DNA from: Planctomycetales bacterium
GTDB taxonomy: Bacteria; Planctomycetota; Planctomycetia; Pirellulales; Pirellulaceae
Length of the DNA: 64,000 bases
Assembly: GCA_020427005.1 (NCBI GenBank)
Contig: JAGQOY010000003.1
Span: 44,546 to 108,545, forward strand
Direction of reading: 5' to 3'
Every line of letters begins with the position of its first letter. Position 1 is the stretch's first letter. Both the position numbers and the translations under genes were made by a program. Below the pieces are notes generated by a model. The model was not told the DNA's origin and did not search any database. It was given only the letters and a program-made list of their open reading frames with translations. Shown here piece after piece: positions 48,809 to 57,296 of this stretch.

Positions 48809-49650
48809 ATCTCATCAACAGAATTAGCAATTTGACTGAACCAGGGCTTCGGCTCCTTCGGTCGGCAACGCTACTTGAAGTTACCTTACAAAAGTTACCA
48901 AATTCGGAGCCGAATGGTAAATTGTCTCGTTGTTTGTGTAGAAATCGACGACTGTTTCCGGGCAGTCGCTTTGAGGAAATTAAACTTGCGGTCAGGGCAA
49001 GAAATAAATACACCCATAATCTGGTCGAGAATGATAGCACTTGGAGTGCCAGCAAGGCAGAAGAACAGGCGAAGATTCTGCTAGCAGCTGCAGAAACTGC
49101 GATGATGGAATTGCCGCCAGAAGTTAGGTCGGCCATTCTTTACGGTGCAGTTCCAGCTCAATGGCAAATCGTGTACGACCTTCAAGCCTTGACTGGTGGA
49201 CAGGAGAATTTAGTTCTACCTGGCGTGCATTTTGCAAGCTCAGGTGAAACGGCGTCAGCCAGTCAATTTTTCAAATATTTTGATCCTCCCACTCCCGTTA
49301 CCGCCTCGGCGTACTCCTCCGACAATTATTTTGTCTCACTTTCATCTCCGGGGCGTCTATTCTCGCGTTGCTACGTCGAAAACGCCAATCTGACAAAAAA
49401 GAACCTTCTCGGGGCAGCAGACGAGCAGGCAATTCGTAAGTTCGAATCAATACTTGGCTTGCGATGGGAAGGCGACGGAGTCTTCGCAATCGTTTGGCCT
49501 CACCGTCCCTGCAAACTGAATGGACACGATGTCGTAGAAAAAACAAAAATCCGGCTGTGCAAAGGTATTAACCGTTTTTCCACAGACTGTATTCGAATTG
49601 AAATACTGGCTGAACAATTACTGAATCAAGATGACCGCCATGAGCAATAG
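48805..49650 (+). CDS. HEPN-domain protein, candidate RNase effector
   Basis: A 281-residue protein starting with GTG in a GTGA overlap with the previous gene. The N-terminal 110 residues look like a HEPN domain: helical, with the motif R66-N67-x3-H71 (ARNKYTHN) followed by a long helix (EEQAKILLAAAETAM). HEPN proteins with RNxxxH are usually metal-independent RNases acting in toxin-antitoxin, CRISPR and abortive-infection systems. The C-terminal 170 residues are unrecognised. In this operon it is the best candidate for a toxic output, but it could also be an inactive scaffold; activity is not proved by the motif alone. Confidence 0.65.
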   Translation: MNLINRISNLTEPGLRLLRSATLLEVTLQKLPNSEPNGKLSRCLCRNRRLFPGSRFEEIKLAVRARNKYTHNLVENDSTWSASKAEEQAKILLAAAETAMMELPPEVRSAILYGAVPAQWQIVYDLQALTGGQENLVLPGVHFASSGETASASQFFKYFDPPTPVTASAYSSDNYFVSLSSPGRLFSRCYVENANLTKKNLLGAADEQAIRKFESILGLRWEGDGVFAIVWPHRPCKLNGHDVVEKTKIRLCKGINRFSTDCIRIEILAEQLLNQDDRHEQ

Positions 49651-50362
49651 TTTTCCAAGACCGTATGCGGCTCCTCTCAAAACCCAGGCAGATATTGTTT
49701 TTTGCCTCGATGCTACCGGATCCATGGAACACTGCCTTAGCGGCGTGCTGAACGGAATGGATGCCTTCGCAAGAGACTTGGCATCCATTTGTCGGGTTGA
49801 TGCACGATTTCGCCTAATCGCCTTTCGCGATTACCATAGCCCAGATTGCCGGACACCCTGGAACGTTCATGAATTCACGACGGCTGAAGAATTTTCAAGG
49901 CAATTGCGGGCGGTAAAGGCAGGCGGAGGTGGCGATGAACCAGAAAGTGTTTTCGATGCTATGTACATGGCCTTGAAATCCGATTGGCGCCCCAATCGCA
50001 CTCACAAGTCTGTTATTGTGATGACAGACGCTGACACTCACCCGAATCTGCATGAGCGCACTTCCAACCTTCCGGCCAATGGCCTTTCACAGATAATTCA
50101 ATTGATCCAAGAAACCCGGCATCTATTGCTTTTCATGGTCGCACCGAAATTCCCTGCTTACGCAGCCATTGAGCGAGCAGCTAACGAGGCCTTTGATGCA
50201 AATCGCAAGATAATGATGAACTGGGTACCGCGCAGCTCAGAAGGGAACCGTGGCTTGCAGTTACTCAATTTTCAGCCATTGATGGAAATGATCAGTGGTT
50301 TGGTTTCTGCGACCAGTGTCGATATTGCTTTGCAGTTTGAAGATGAAGATCTACTGCTATGA
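49631..50362 (+). CDS. TerY-like vWA domain protein
   Basis: A 243-residue von Willebrand factor A domain protein; the second ATG (49640) is possible. The MIDAS is DATGS (Asp27, Thr29, Ser31) and MTDAD supplies another metal-site acid. It overlaps the HEPN gene by 20 bp and the phosphatase gene by 4 bp (ATGA). A vWA protein next to a PP2C phosphatase and a Ser/Thr kinase is the TerY-P triad known from tellurite-resistance and phage-response gene clusters, in which the vWA domain binds partner proteins through a metal. Confidence 0.88.
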   Translation: MTAMSNSFPRPYAAPLKTQADIVFCLDATGSMEHCLSGVLNGMDAFARDLASICRVDARFRLIAFRDYHSPDCRTPWNVHEFTTAEEFSRQLRAVKAGGGGDEPESVFDAMYMALKSDWRPNRTHKSVIVMTDADTHPNLHERTSNLPANGLSQIIQLIQETRHLLLFMVAPKFPAYAAIERAANEAFDANRKIMMNWVPRSSEGNRGLQLLNFQPLMEMISGLVSATSVDIALQFEDEDLLL

Positions 50363-51126
50363 ACTGGACCACATTAGTAGCCAGTGAGCCTGGGAACCGA
50401 CATGCGAACGAAGATGCGTTAAGTATTCGACGAGTGAAGGCCCATAGGAGATACTCATACTCGCTTGTTATTTGCGATGGCGTCGGATCGCGAACTGGTA
50501 GTGGGGATGTAGCAGCCAATTTATGCCACACTTTGAACGAAATCATTTCGAATCGTATTCGGTCAGCCAAAGGTTCGGGGGGCCGTTCAAAGTCCCTAAC
50601 GGGATTTGGGGCTCTATTGACCTCACTTCGACTGGATAACGATTCTGGGATATTGAGTAAAACTTGCCCAGGTGCCACGACTTGTTCGGTAATTATTGCA
50701 AGTGATCAAAGATGGGAGTCGTTATCAATTGGCGATTCCCGCGGCTATGTGTTAAGCAAGGAGTGCAGATTGAATCAAATAACCACTGATCAAGTAAATG
50801 AGCGCGGTGAATTAATAGGAATTGTTACAGGAAATGGCAAACTGCTGGGAACACCGGTTTCTAATTCTGGATTCTTCGATAAGCGACGGGCCGGTGTATG
50901 CCTAACTACGGATGGAGTGCATGAAGCTTGTTCGCAGGTGGAACTTCGCCGATTCATTATTTTTTGTATCGCATGCGTGCGTGAGAACCACGTATTTACC
51001 CATGAGTTGAAATCCTTTCTTGGAAATAACATTTCCGACAATTTTTCGATGGCGCTTGCATTTAACCAACGGATGGCAAAATACGTCCGATCTTGCGGTG
51101 CTACATTGATGCTGGGAGACAACTGA
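50359..51126 (+). CDS. PP2C-family protein phosphatase
   Basis: A 255-residue phosphatase in the same operon. The metal-binding acids are at Asp19 (HANEDAL), Asp40 (ICDGVGS), Asp126 (IGDSRG) and the later TDGVH segment, so the dinuclear Mn/Mg centre looks complete. It overlaps the vWA gene by 4 bp and is followed 2 bp after its stop by the kinase start. It should reverse phosphorylation made by that kinase. Confidence 0.9.
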   Translation: MNWTTLVASEPGNRHANEDALSIRRVKAHRRYSYSLVICDGVGSRTGSGDVAANLCHTLNEIISNRIRSAKGSGGRSKSLTGFGALLTSLRLDNDSGILSKTCPGATTCSVIIASDQRWESLSIGDSRGYVLSKECRLNQITTDQVNERGELIGIVTGNGKLLGTPVSNSGFFDKRRAGVCLTTDGVHEACSQVELRRFIIFCIACVRENHVFTHELKSFLGNNISDNFSMALAFNQRMAKYVRSCGATLMLGDN

Positions 51127-51128
51127 CG

Positions 51129-52454
51129 GTGGAAATAATCGGGGTTGGTGAGGTGATTCTCAATGGTCGCTATGAAATCAAGAAGCAACTGACTTCCGGT
51201 GGACAAGCTATTGCCTACATCGGTCGTGACCTGCAATGTCCATCGGATCGACCCTGGGAAAGACATGTCTTTATCAAGCAATATCACGATCTACCCGGAG
51301 ATCCAAACCTGTTAGCATCGATGGATCGAACGGTTCATACTATGCAAACCGAATTGCAAGATTCAACACAGTATATTTGTCTACCGACAAACAAGGGAAT
51401 CACACATCATACAATAGTTTTCGTGTTTCCCTTTGTTGAAGGCCGGGATCTTACATCTTGGTTAAGCGATCCTGCATTGAATGAAGAGCTCCGTATTCGC
51501 TTCGCCATTGCCGTTACCAGAGCTGTGCAATGCTTGCATGAAGTCGGGATGATTCACTTAGATCTCAAGCCAGACAACGTAATGATCCAACACCGTAAAG
51601 GTGAAGATTATGTTCAACTAATCGACTTAGACGCGGCCAAGATAAACGGGGTAGGGTTGCGGCCAAAAGTAATGGGAACACTAGGATATTTTTCACCAGA
51701 GCATATCGCGCCTAAACGATTTGGAGACGTCTGCGAGCAGTCTGATGTTTTTTCTCTGGCAATATTGTTGTGTGAGTTGTTGTTCGGATTACATCCTTAC
51801 GATGACATTGAAAACTATCCACGAAACATAGTTCATGAACAATATCGACTTCCGGATGCCCTTTCCGGATCGTGTCGGCGGTTGTTTGAAAGAGCCTTAT
51901 CTGCTGATTGGCATCAACGCCCCACCGCCAAAAGTATATTCGAAGAATTAATCCGCCGTCGCAATAAGGGCGAGGCATTAGCAAAGATCGAACACTCGCG
52001 AGAAGCACCAGCGATTCTGAGTCCAAACCAAGCTCCAAGACCTACCGAGTCAAAGCCGGAATCGGATGAAGCGTGTCCGACTCCATCGATCAGAAATCAG
52101 CCTGTAGCATCCCTTCCTAGGACTCACGTGCGATTCGAATCGAAGCAACTGAGTAATTGCTTTGTTGTCGACAGACATTCAGTTATTGGGAAAAAAGAAT
52201 TCCGCATACAGGGAATGCGGCACGATCACTTGCACTTAGAGGTTCATTCAACTTGTGCATACATTCAGCTCTGTTGCCAGACGATTTGGGAATCCATCTT
52301 TTCTCCCAAGGTACATATCAACGGAAAGCTACTTGTATCCGGTGAGAGAGTCAAAATCAAAGATTACGATGTCGTCCGAATCAAAACGCAAGATTTTCGA
52401 GTACGAATCGAACCGTCAATTGCCCCGAAAACCGAAAATCGCCCCAGCTCTTAA
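51129..52454 (+). CDS. Ser/Thr protein kinase with FHA-like C-terminal domain
   Basis: A protein of 441 residues. I start it at the GTG at 51129, which has GGAG about 10 bp upstream and lies 2 bp after the phosphatase stop; a TTG at 51093 would overlap. The kinase has an unusual glycine loop (LTSGGQAIAY), Lys50, the catalytic loop HLDLKPDN (Asp145) and DLD at 166-168 in place of DFG, with the metal-binding Asp kept. The linker (about 285-340) is Pro-rich. The last 95 residues look like a degenerate FHA domain (KVHINGKLLVSG..VKIKDYDVVRI) that lacks the usual phosphothreonine-binding Ser/Arg pattern. It is the last gene of the operon. Confidence 0.88.
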   Translation: MEIIGVGEVILNGRYEIKKQLTSGGQAIAYIGRDLQCPSDRPWERHVFIKQYHDLPGDPNLLASMDRTVHTMQTELQDSTQYICLPTNKGITHHTIVFVFPFVEGRDLTSWLSDPALNEELRIRFAIAVTRAVQCLHEVGMIHLDLKPDNVMIQHRKGEDYVQLIDLDAAKINGVGLRPKVMGTLGYFSPEHIAPKRFGDVCEQSDVFSLAILLCELLFGLHPYDDIENYPRNIVHEQYRLPDALSGSCRRLFERALSADWHQRPTAKSIFEELIRRRNKGEALAKIEHSREAPAILSPNQAPRPTESKPESDEACPTPSIRNQPVASLPRTHVRFESKQLSNCFVVDRHSVIGKKEFRIQGMRHDHLHLEVHSTCAYIQLCCQTIWESIFSPKVHINGKLLVSGERVKIKDYDVVRIKTQDFRVRIEPSIAPKTENRPSS

Positions 52455-52468
52455 GAAGAGAAATCCAC

Positions 52469-52484
52469 CTAGGTTCGGACCTAG
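52469..52484. terminator. Short hairpin between convergent operons
   Basis: A perfect 6-bp stem with TCGG loop (52469-52474 with 52479-52484) lies between the stop codons of the two operons (52454 and 52481) and includes the minus-strand stop. No T run is present, so the evidence for termination is weak, but it is the only structure in the 26-bp gap. Confidence 0.3.
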
Positions 52485-54364
52485 AGCACTAGTAGTTGGT
52501 CTACGATCTTACCAACAGCTTCTTCTGTAGGCCCTTGTTCAATTTGAGAGAGCCATTTCGAGCTATTGTCTGCAACAGTGGAAATTCGAGTTCCACGGAT
52601 CTCATTCTTCAATGCTTCTATACATGGCTGAAATAGCAATTGATCACCGATAATCGTTGTCTTCAAGAGATTCAGCCAGCCTCGCATGAGCGACTCAATT
52701 GGTTTGTTCTGTGCTGTCTTAATGTCAATGGTTAACAATGTGTTCGCCCGATCGAATCTGGCCACTCGATCATCCAGATTACGCCCATTTTGCCTTGCCG
52801 TTGATTGCAGATAAAACGCCAGCGGGCGAGCGCAACCGGAAGGAGGCTCTTCGCAGGAGTCCATATCTTCGACCTGCCATTGTTGGCCCAAACACCGCGC
52901 CAGGTCGGCTCGCAAAAATGCTCGCCGCCAAAGTGACATTGGTTGAAACTGCCGCCAATCTTGGGGTACTCCAATTCGCGACCCTGCCTCAGCGAGACGA
53001 CCAGAACGGATCAGTCCCAGCAACAAGTAGTTTTCGGTACGAGGAACATCGTGTGGAAAAATTTCGCGCTGAATGGACAGGGATGTTTCGAGAGGCAATT
53101 CCCATCCTTCTCTTCCCGTCGCGATAAGGGCGCGCGCGTACGTGTTCTGTATTTTCACGCGATTCAACGGCATCAAACTTCGTGGGTCCCTGAAACAACG
53201 CTCGAGCCATGGATTCAACAGTCGAAGTAGTTCTTCGAATCGATGTGTATCAAACAGCGAGGCTGCTAATGACGTTTCCGCGTCTGCCGATTGATCATAC
53301 GACGTTGCTGACTCCAGTTCCTTTTCTCTCTCGCACAATTGATAAGCAGTCGCTACTGCCTGTTCAGCTTTACCCAAATGACGTTCTGCTTGACAACGAA
53401 GATCGAGGATCTTCTGCCGAAGTCGGAACGTGACACTATTATCAAACTCATGTTGGGATAGTCTTTCGGCCAGATCCAATCCATCCCGGTAACGGCGTTG
53501 CCGACGAATTAAATCCACCAATCGGTCAATCGTCGTCGAAACATCCCTGCCTGAAATCGGGCGCCGGCAAGCCAGTGCGTGAATTACACCCTCCGTCTGC
53601 AGCCGACGGAACAAGTCATTTACGGTTGCGATCTTCCATACATTTGCGAACGAATCATCGTATCTTGCGCTGTGTTGGCAATTCATTGGACGAATCAACA
53701 AGCTACCGCCTGAAAATTCTCGAGTAAAGGCGGCCAATTTTTCGGTAGCAAATCCGCTTGAGCGGATATTGCCCTGGAGATCTTGCTCTGCCAAAACGCA
53801 ACAGGCTTCGAAAATCCCCTTCGAGTCTTCAAATCCATTTACCATCGTGGCAAGGAATGCTGCCAGATCCATTGAGGGGCCTTCCATGAACTGCTTCAAT
53901 GGTGTGCTTATTTGAAAACAGTACCTTTCAGGGACGAAATCGCCAATCTGCGCAAATCTCGCCAACTGCGCATACTGATCTTGTAATGTCTCAGCCCGAA
54001 AAGGGAGCCTAGTATCGATGCACCAACGTCCTGCTGGAGCAACTTGCAGCGGCACAACGAAGGAAGACAAATGATCGGCAACTAACCCCACCACACCCGG
54101 CCGTTCTTGTTCAGGCATGCTTGACGGAATCCGGCTAATCCACCCCAGCTGCAAAAGCAATTCCATTTTGTGGTGTGGTATTCCCGTTGCAATGACTTCT
54201 GGTAACTGAAGAATCCGATCCATGGTCCAGATGGATTTCCGAATGTCGGCTGGACATAACCACTTTAGTGATCCGGCCAAATTATCAATCCACAGGACCG
54301 GATTCGTTTGCAATAGGTCTTGGCGACCGAATAACCAATGTGTGAGGTCAGATGATTGCGCCAT
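52481..54364 (-). CDS. Lon-like (S16) protease domain fused to TPR-like helices
   Basis: A 627-residue protein. Residues 160-220 align by eye with the Lon proteolytic domain: EGPSMDLAA around Ser164 matches the GPSAG nucleophile region, a 30-residue segment follows, and ATEKLAAF around Lys209 matches the KEKLLAA region of the catalytic Lys. The Ser-Lys spacing is 45 residues against 43 in E. coli Lon. No AAA+ ATPase domain is present. The part after about residue 280 is a tetratricopeptide-like helical region, and the first 100 residues are unrecognised. It is the last gene of the minus-strand operon and probably a partner or proteolytic effector of the convergent locus. The protease activity is predicted, not shown. 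Confidence 0.6.
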   Translation of the reverse strand: MAQSSDLTHWLFGRQDLLQTNPVLWIDNLAGSLKWLCPADIRKSIWTMDRILQLPEVIATGIPHHKMELLLQLGWISRIPSSMPEQERPGVVGLVADHLSSFVVPLQVAPAGRWCIDTRLPFRAETLQDQYAQLARFAQIGDFVPERYCFQISTPLKQFMEGPSMDLAAFLATMVNGFEDSKGIFEACCVLAEQDLQGNIRSSGFATEKLAAFTREFSGGSLLIRPMNCQHSARYDDSFANVWKIATVNDLFRRLQTEGVIHALACRRPISGRDVSTTIDRLVDLIRRQRRYRDGLDLAERLSQHEFDNSVTFRLRQKILDLRCQAERHLGKAEQAVATAYQLCEREKELESATSYDQSADAETSLAASLFDTHRFEELLRLLNPWLERCFRDPRSLMPLNRVKIQNTYARALIATGREGWELPLETSLSIQREIFPHDVPRTENYLLLGLIRSGRLAEAGSRIGVPQDWRQFQPMSLWRRAFLRADLARCLGQQWQVEDMDSCEEPPSGCARPLAFYLQSTARQNGRNLDDRVARFDRANTLLTIDIKTAQNKPIESLMRGWLNLLKTTIIGDQLLFQPCIEALKNEIRGTRISTVADNSSKWLSQIEQGPTEEAVGKIVDQLLVL

Positions 54365-54378
54365 CGGTAATCAACAGC

Positions 54379-55518
54379 CTACTCTGGGGCCAAGTTGATG
54401 GAGACCACGCCATCGGGGGAATGCAGTTCAACTTGCGCTGCCGAGAAGGGTTGAGTTTGATATGACATTCCGCCATGCAGCTCGAGCCATTCCACCTCTG
54501 ACTGCGTGCCATCCGCTTCGTAACGAGTCAGTCCAGGTGGCTGCTGGTTGACCGCCAAGCAGACAAAATATGCTCTGAAGCATCCGTCCAGCTTTTCAAG
54601 CGAAAGCGTTCCTAAATTCGCCACCGAAATCTCAACAACCGAGACTTCCGGATCATCTTGTTCCCTACAGTCAGCGAGGAACTGTTCTGCGCTTTCACTT
54701 CCCGCAGCTTGTGCTAACTCAATTTGCGACGGGGATTGACTGACCCAGTCGGTGGGTAGCACTGAATAACTGCGACTAGTCTGAGATTCAAAATGCTCAT
54801 AAAGATTCTGTATATCTGCGTCCGTTAGTTGATCAAATGGAGCCACCTCATCATTAGACAGTATCCGATTCAACTGATGGATCCATAGCCAGAACTTGCT
54901 GGTAGTTTCGATCAAACCGATTGGTTTTAGGAATTCCTCGTCAGCAAACGTTTGAACTACCGAAAGAATCCAATTCGCTGAAATTGTCCAAACATCAGGA
55001 TGGCGGCCTAACCATAATAAACAATCGTCCAACTCTAAGCGCAGATCCATTGCCAAATCGAGCTGCTCACATGACGCGATCACTAGGTCTGCATCATCTA
55101 GTCCATCCAGTAGATCACATACATACAATGGTGCTGGGCTCTCCGCTCCATCGCAGGTCATGTCAAGTTCTTCTGCGGCAGCAATCCAGTCCTTAATAGA
55201 GATTCGTGACAATACCTCACGCCTCTTTGCTTCGTCCAAACTTCTAGTCGCGTGAACTACTCTCTCCATATCCTCAACAGAGTCCTGGGGGATAAGCTCA
55301 GGCCGACAGCGCTGCAACCGCCCACAAATGGCAAGCAGTCGGAAATGTACTCTCGAATTATCTGGTGAGACGCTAAGTTCTAATAGTAAGTCCTCTGCTT
55401 CCGTGAGCCAGATTTCAACCATCGTAAGTGGTGTCGGTTGCAGATCAAGCCGATCAACTATTTGCGAAATTTCGCGTGACATGTACTCGGATCCCTCCGA
55501 ACTCGATTCATGATTCAT
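54379..55518 (-). CDS. Unrecognised protein of the conflict locus
   Basis: A protein of 379 residues from the ATG at 55518; a TTG at 55575 would extend it into the previous gene. The first 250 residues are acidic and helical, with several Trp-containing helices, and the last 80 residues switch to beta strands with DSVV-type and VEWLELHGG segments. I do not recognise a family. It overlaps the previous gene by 11 bp and is 14 bp before the Lon-like gene, so it is expressed with them. Confidence 0.65.
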   Translation of the reverse strand: MNHESSSEGSEYMSREISQIVDRLDLQPTPLTMVEIWLTEAEDLLLELSVSPDNSRVHFRLLAICGRLQRCRPELIPQDSVEDMERVVHATRSLDEAKRREVLSRISIKDWIAAAEELDMTCDGAESPAPLYVCDLLDGLDDADLVIASCEQLDLAMDLRLELDDCLLWLGRHPDVWTISANWILSVVQTFADEEFLKPIGLIETTSKFWLWIHQLNRILSNDEVAPFDQLTDADIQNLYEHFESQTSRSYSVLPTDWVSQSPSQIELAQAAGSESAEQFLADCREQDDPEVSVVEISVANLGTLSLEKLDGCFRAYFVCLAVNQQPPGLTRYEADGTQSEVEWLELHGGMSYQTQPFSAAQVELHSPDGVVSINLAPE

Positions 55519-56350
55519 ATTCCACCAATACTGCAGCTCCTTCCACAGCCTTCCTTCTCTCAAGCCACGAATCAAAATCCAGGCTTTTCATGGTTCCCAG
55601 TTTTTCGTGTAAGGCGGAGAATTCATAACGATTTTCTGCAGCTCTGCGTTTGCGGATCCACTGAACGGCCGGTCTAAAAAGCAATTGATAGATTCGGCGG
55701 TCACTACTCCAGTCCTTATCATCGGCGCGCTGCAGTGTGGACTCATATTTGGCATATTGCGTGTCGCTATGGCGCTCGAACTTGAAGATCGCACTACGAT
55801 AGTCTCGTTGCCGATACGCTTGTTTTTTTACCGGCTCACTTAGGCTGTTGCCGTCACTCGACGAATTTCCACCCACAGCTGGTAGAAATGCAGTAAGCAA
55901 TATCGACGAAGTTTGACTCGCATCTACAGCCCAAAACACGCCGCAAAGACTCAAGCCTGATTGTTTTCTCCCGTGCCCCACAAGCCAATCGAATCTGGCA
56001 CTGTGGTCGATTGCTAAAGCGGCTTGTTCGGTGTAGAGTTCATAAAGAGTTCGCCACCAAGAGTTCGGATTCTTGCTGCCCTCGTCCCAGCTAGAAAATG
56101 TGTGATTAACTCGGTCTTCGAAAACTGGTACGGCTTCCCGAAACAATGGGCTGAGCTCGTGCCAACCAAGCGTTTCAGGTTCTGTCAAAACATGATCGCG
56201 GATATGTGCATGTGCATTCTCCCAATCTCGAAATGAAATGATCCGCCATACAACGTCTCCATGTGAGACATGAAACACTAACCTTGGCAGTGAACTGTCA
56301 CGATTTTGCTCATTGAGCATGTTAATATTCGCATCGGGTCTAGTTGTCAT
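55508..56350 (-). CDS. Unrecognised protein, possible effector
   Basis: A protein of 280 residues from the ATG at 56350 (a TTG at 56362 is in frame). It overlaps the previous gene's stop by 11 bp and the next gene's start. No family is recognised. Conserved-looking features are WWRTLYELYTEQ, the RKQSGLSLCGVF strand and the hydrophobic strand ILLTAFLP, then a basic helical C-terminus with RRKAVEG. The strand-then-LLTAFLP pattern loosely recalls some small RNase toxin folds, but this is too weak to call. Confidence 0.6.
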   Translation of the reverse strand: MTTRPDANINMLNEQNRDSSLPRLVFHVSHGDVVWRIISFRDWENAHAHIRDHVLTEPETLGWHELSPLFREAVPVFEDRVNHTFSSWDEGSKNPNSWWRTLYELYTEQAALAIDHSARFDWLVGHGRKQSGLSLCGVFWAVDASQTSSILLTAFLPAVGGNSSSDGNSLSEPVKKQAYRQRDYRSAIFKFERHSDTQYAKYESTLQRADDKDWSSDRRIYQLLFRPAVQWIRKRRAAENRYEFSALHEKLGTMKSLDFDSWLERRKAVEGAAVLVEYES

Positions 56351-57296
56351 ACTTACTACCAATCGATTCGCCTTGACGTAGGCCGAAAAATCTCTCCGTC
56401 AATTCTGGATCCAGTTCGTGGATTCGCTTCCATCCTCGACTGCAGTTCTTCCGCCATGCGATGGCACTAATACTTCCACCAAGCTCACGAATCACTTGGC
56501 AGACTTCGGGATGACCGATTTTTCTCGACAGATTCTTTTCTTGATTCATAGCTGCAAGTATGAGAACAGCAACACCTTCCCATATCTGCAAGATCGTCGA
56601 AACGGCACCTGCCGGAACGAGTTGACAGTCCTGCTTGGGGAAGTGTATGAACCACTCGATGAATGCGATATGCCGTAATCTGGAATCTCCTGACCGCAGA
56701 TGGGAATCCAGTTCAACGTTCGCTATTCGATTCGCGAATTTGCGACGAGCGTCGACTAATACGTAACGCTTTGTCTCCGACTTGCCCCAAATCTTGACTT
56801 GCACAGGCCCAGTAGCGAACCATTTCCTAACAGCGGCTCGTGCAACGCCAAGATTGGCAGGAATTGAAGCGGGAAGCTCTGGCGGCGGACTGCTTTGGAC
56901 ATCCCAATCCAGGTTTGACGGTTCGCGTAGTCGCTTTCTAAGCAGCGTTATCGCATGCGTTTGAACAATCCGACGGATATAGGAGGTAGATGCCGACATC
57001 TGGCTTATGGAATCAATAAGTCTCTTCTCTGGCTTCCTATCACCGTCTAGTTGCAGTCGATCCTCCAACTTGCGAGTGTCTTTATCATAAAGCTTTAACA
57101 TCACGTCACTACATAGGTCATCGGCGTTAATACGACGTATTTCTGCCTGTCGCTGCGCCTCGCAATAAACAATCTGAAGCACTTGCGTATCATCTAGATC
57201 AGATTTTCCTTTCCCTTCGTCGGAGAATCCCATTGCACCGGTCAAATCTAATACCCTCTCGTTACCGTTCTTTGTCTCTTGGCCTCGGTAGGCCAT
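56340..57296 (-). CDS. Divergent sigma-70/ECF-like protein
   Basis: A 318-residue protein, first gene of the minus-strand operon. Residues about 45-130 (DDLCSDVMLKLYDKDT and STSYIRRIVQTHAITLLRKR) read like ECF sigma region 2, and residues about 265-300 (GGSISAIAWRKNCSRGWKRIHEL) like the region 4 helix-turn-helix. The middle 130 residues are not sigma-like and may be a second function or a partner-binding part. It overlaps the next gene, so it is cotranscribed. It may direct expression of the locus, but degeneracy of the region 2 core means it could instead be a non-sigma DNA-binding protein. Confidence 0.5.
   Translation of the reverse strand: MAYRGQETKNGNERVLDLTGAMGFSDEGKGKSDLDDTQVLQIVYCEAQRQAEIRRINADDLCSDVMLKLYDKDTRKLEDRLQLDGDRKPEKRLIDSISQMSASTSYIRRIVQTHAITLLRKRLREPSNLDWDVQSSPPPELPASIPANLGVARAAVRKWFATGPVQVKIWGKSETKRYVLVDARRKFANRIANVELDSHLRSGDSRLRHIAFIEWFIHFPKQDCQLVPAGAVSTILQIWEGVAVLILAAMNQEKNLSRKIGHPEVCQVIRELGGSISAIAWRKNCSRGWKRIHELDPELTERFFGLRQGESIGSKYDN

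Noticed and set aside
53073..53433. Plus-strand frames opposite the Lon-like gene
   Set aside because: Mirror frames of a well-supported minus-strand gene with overlap to other frames.
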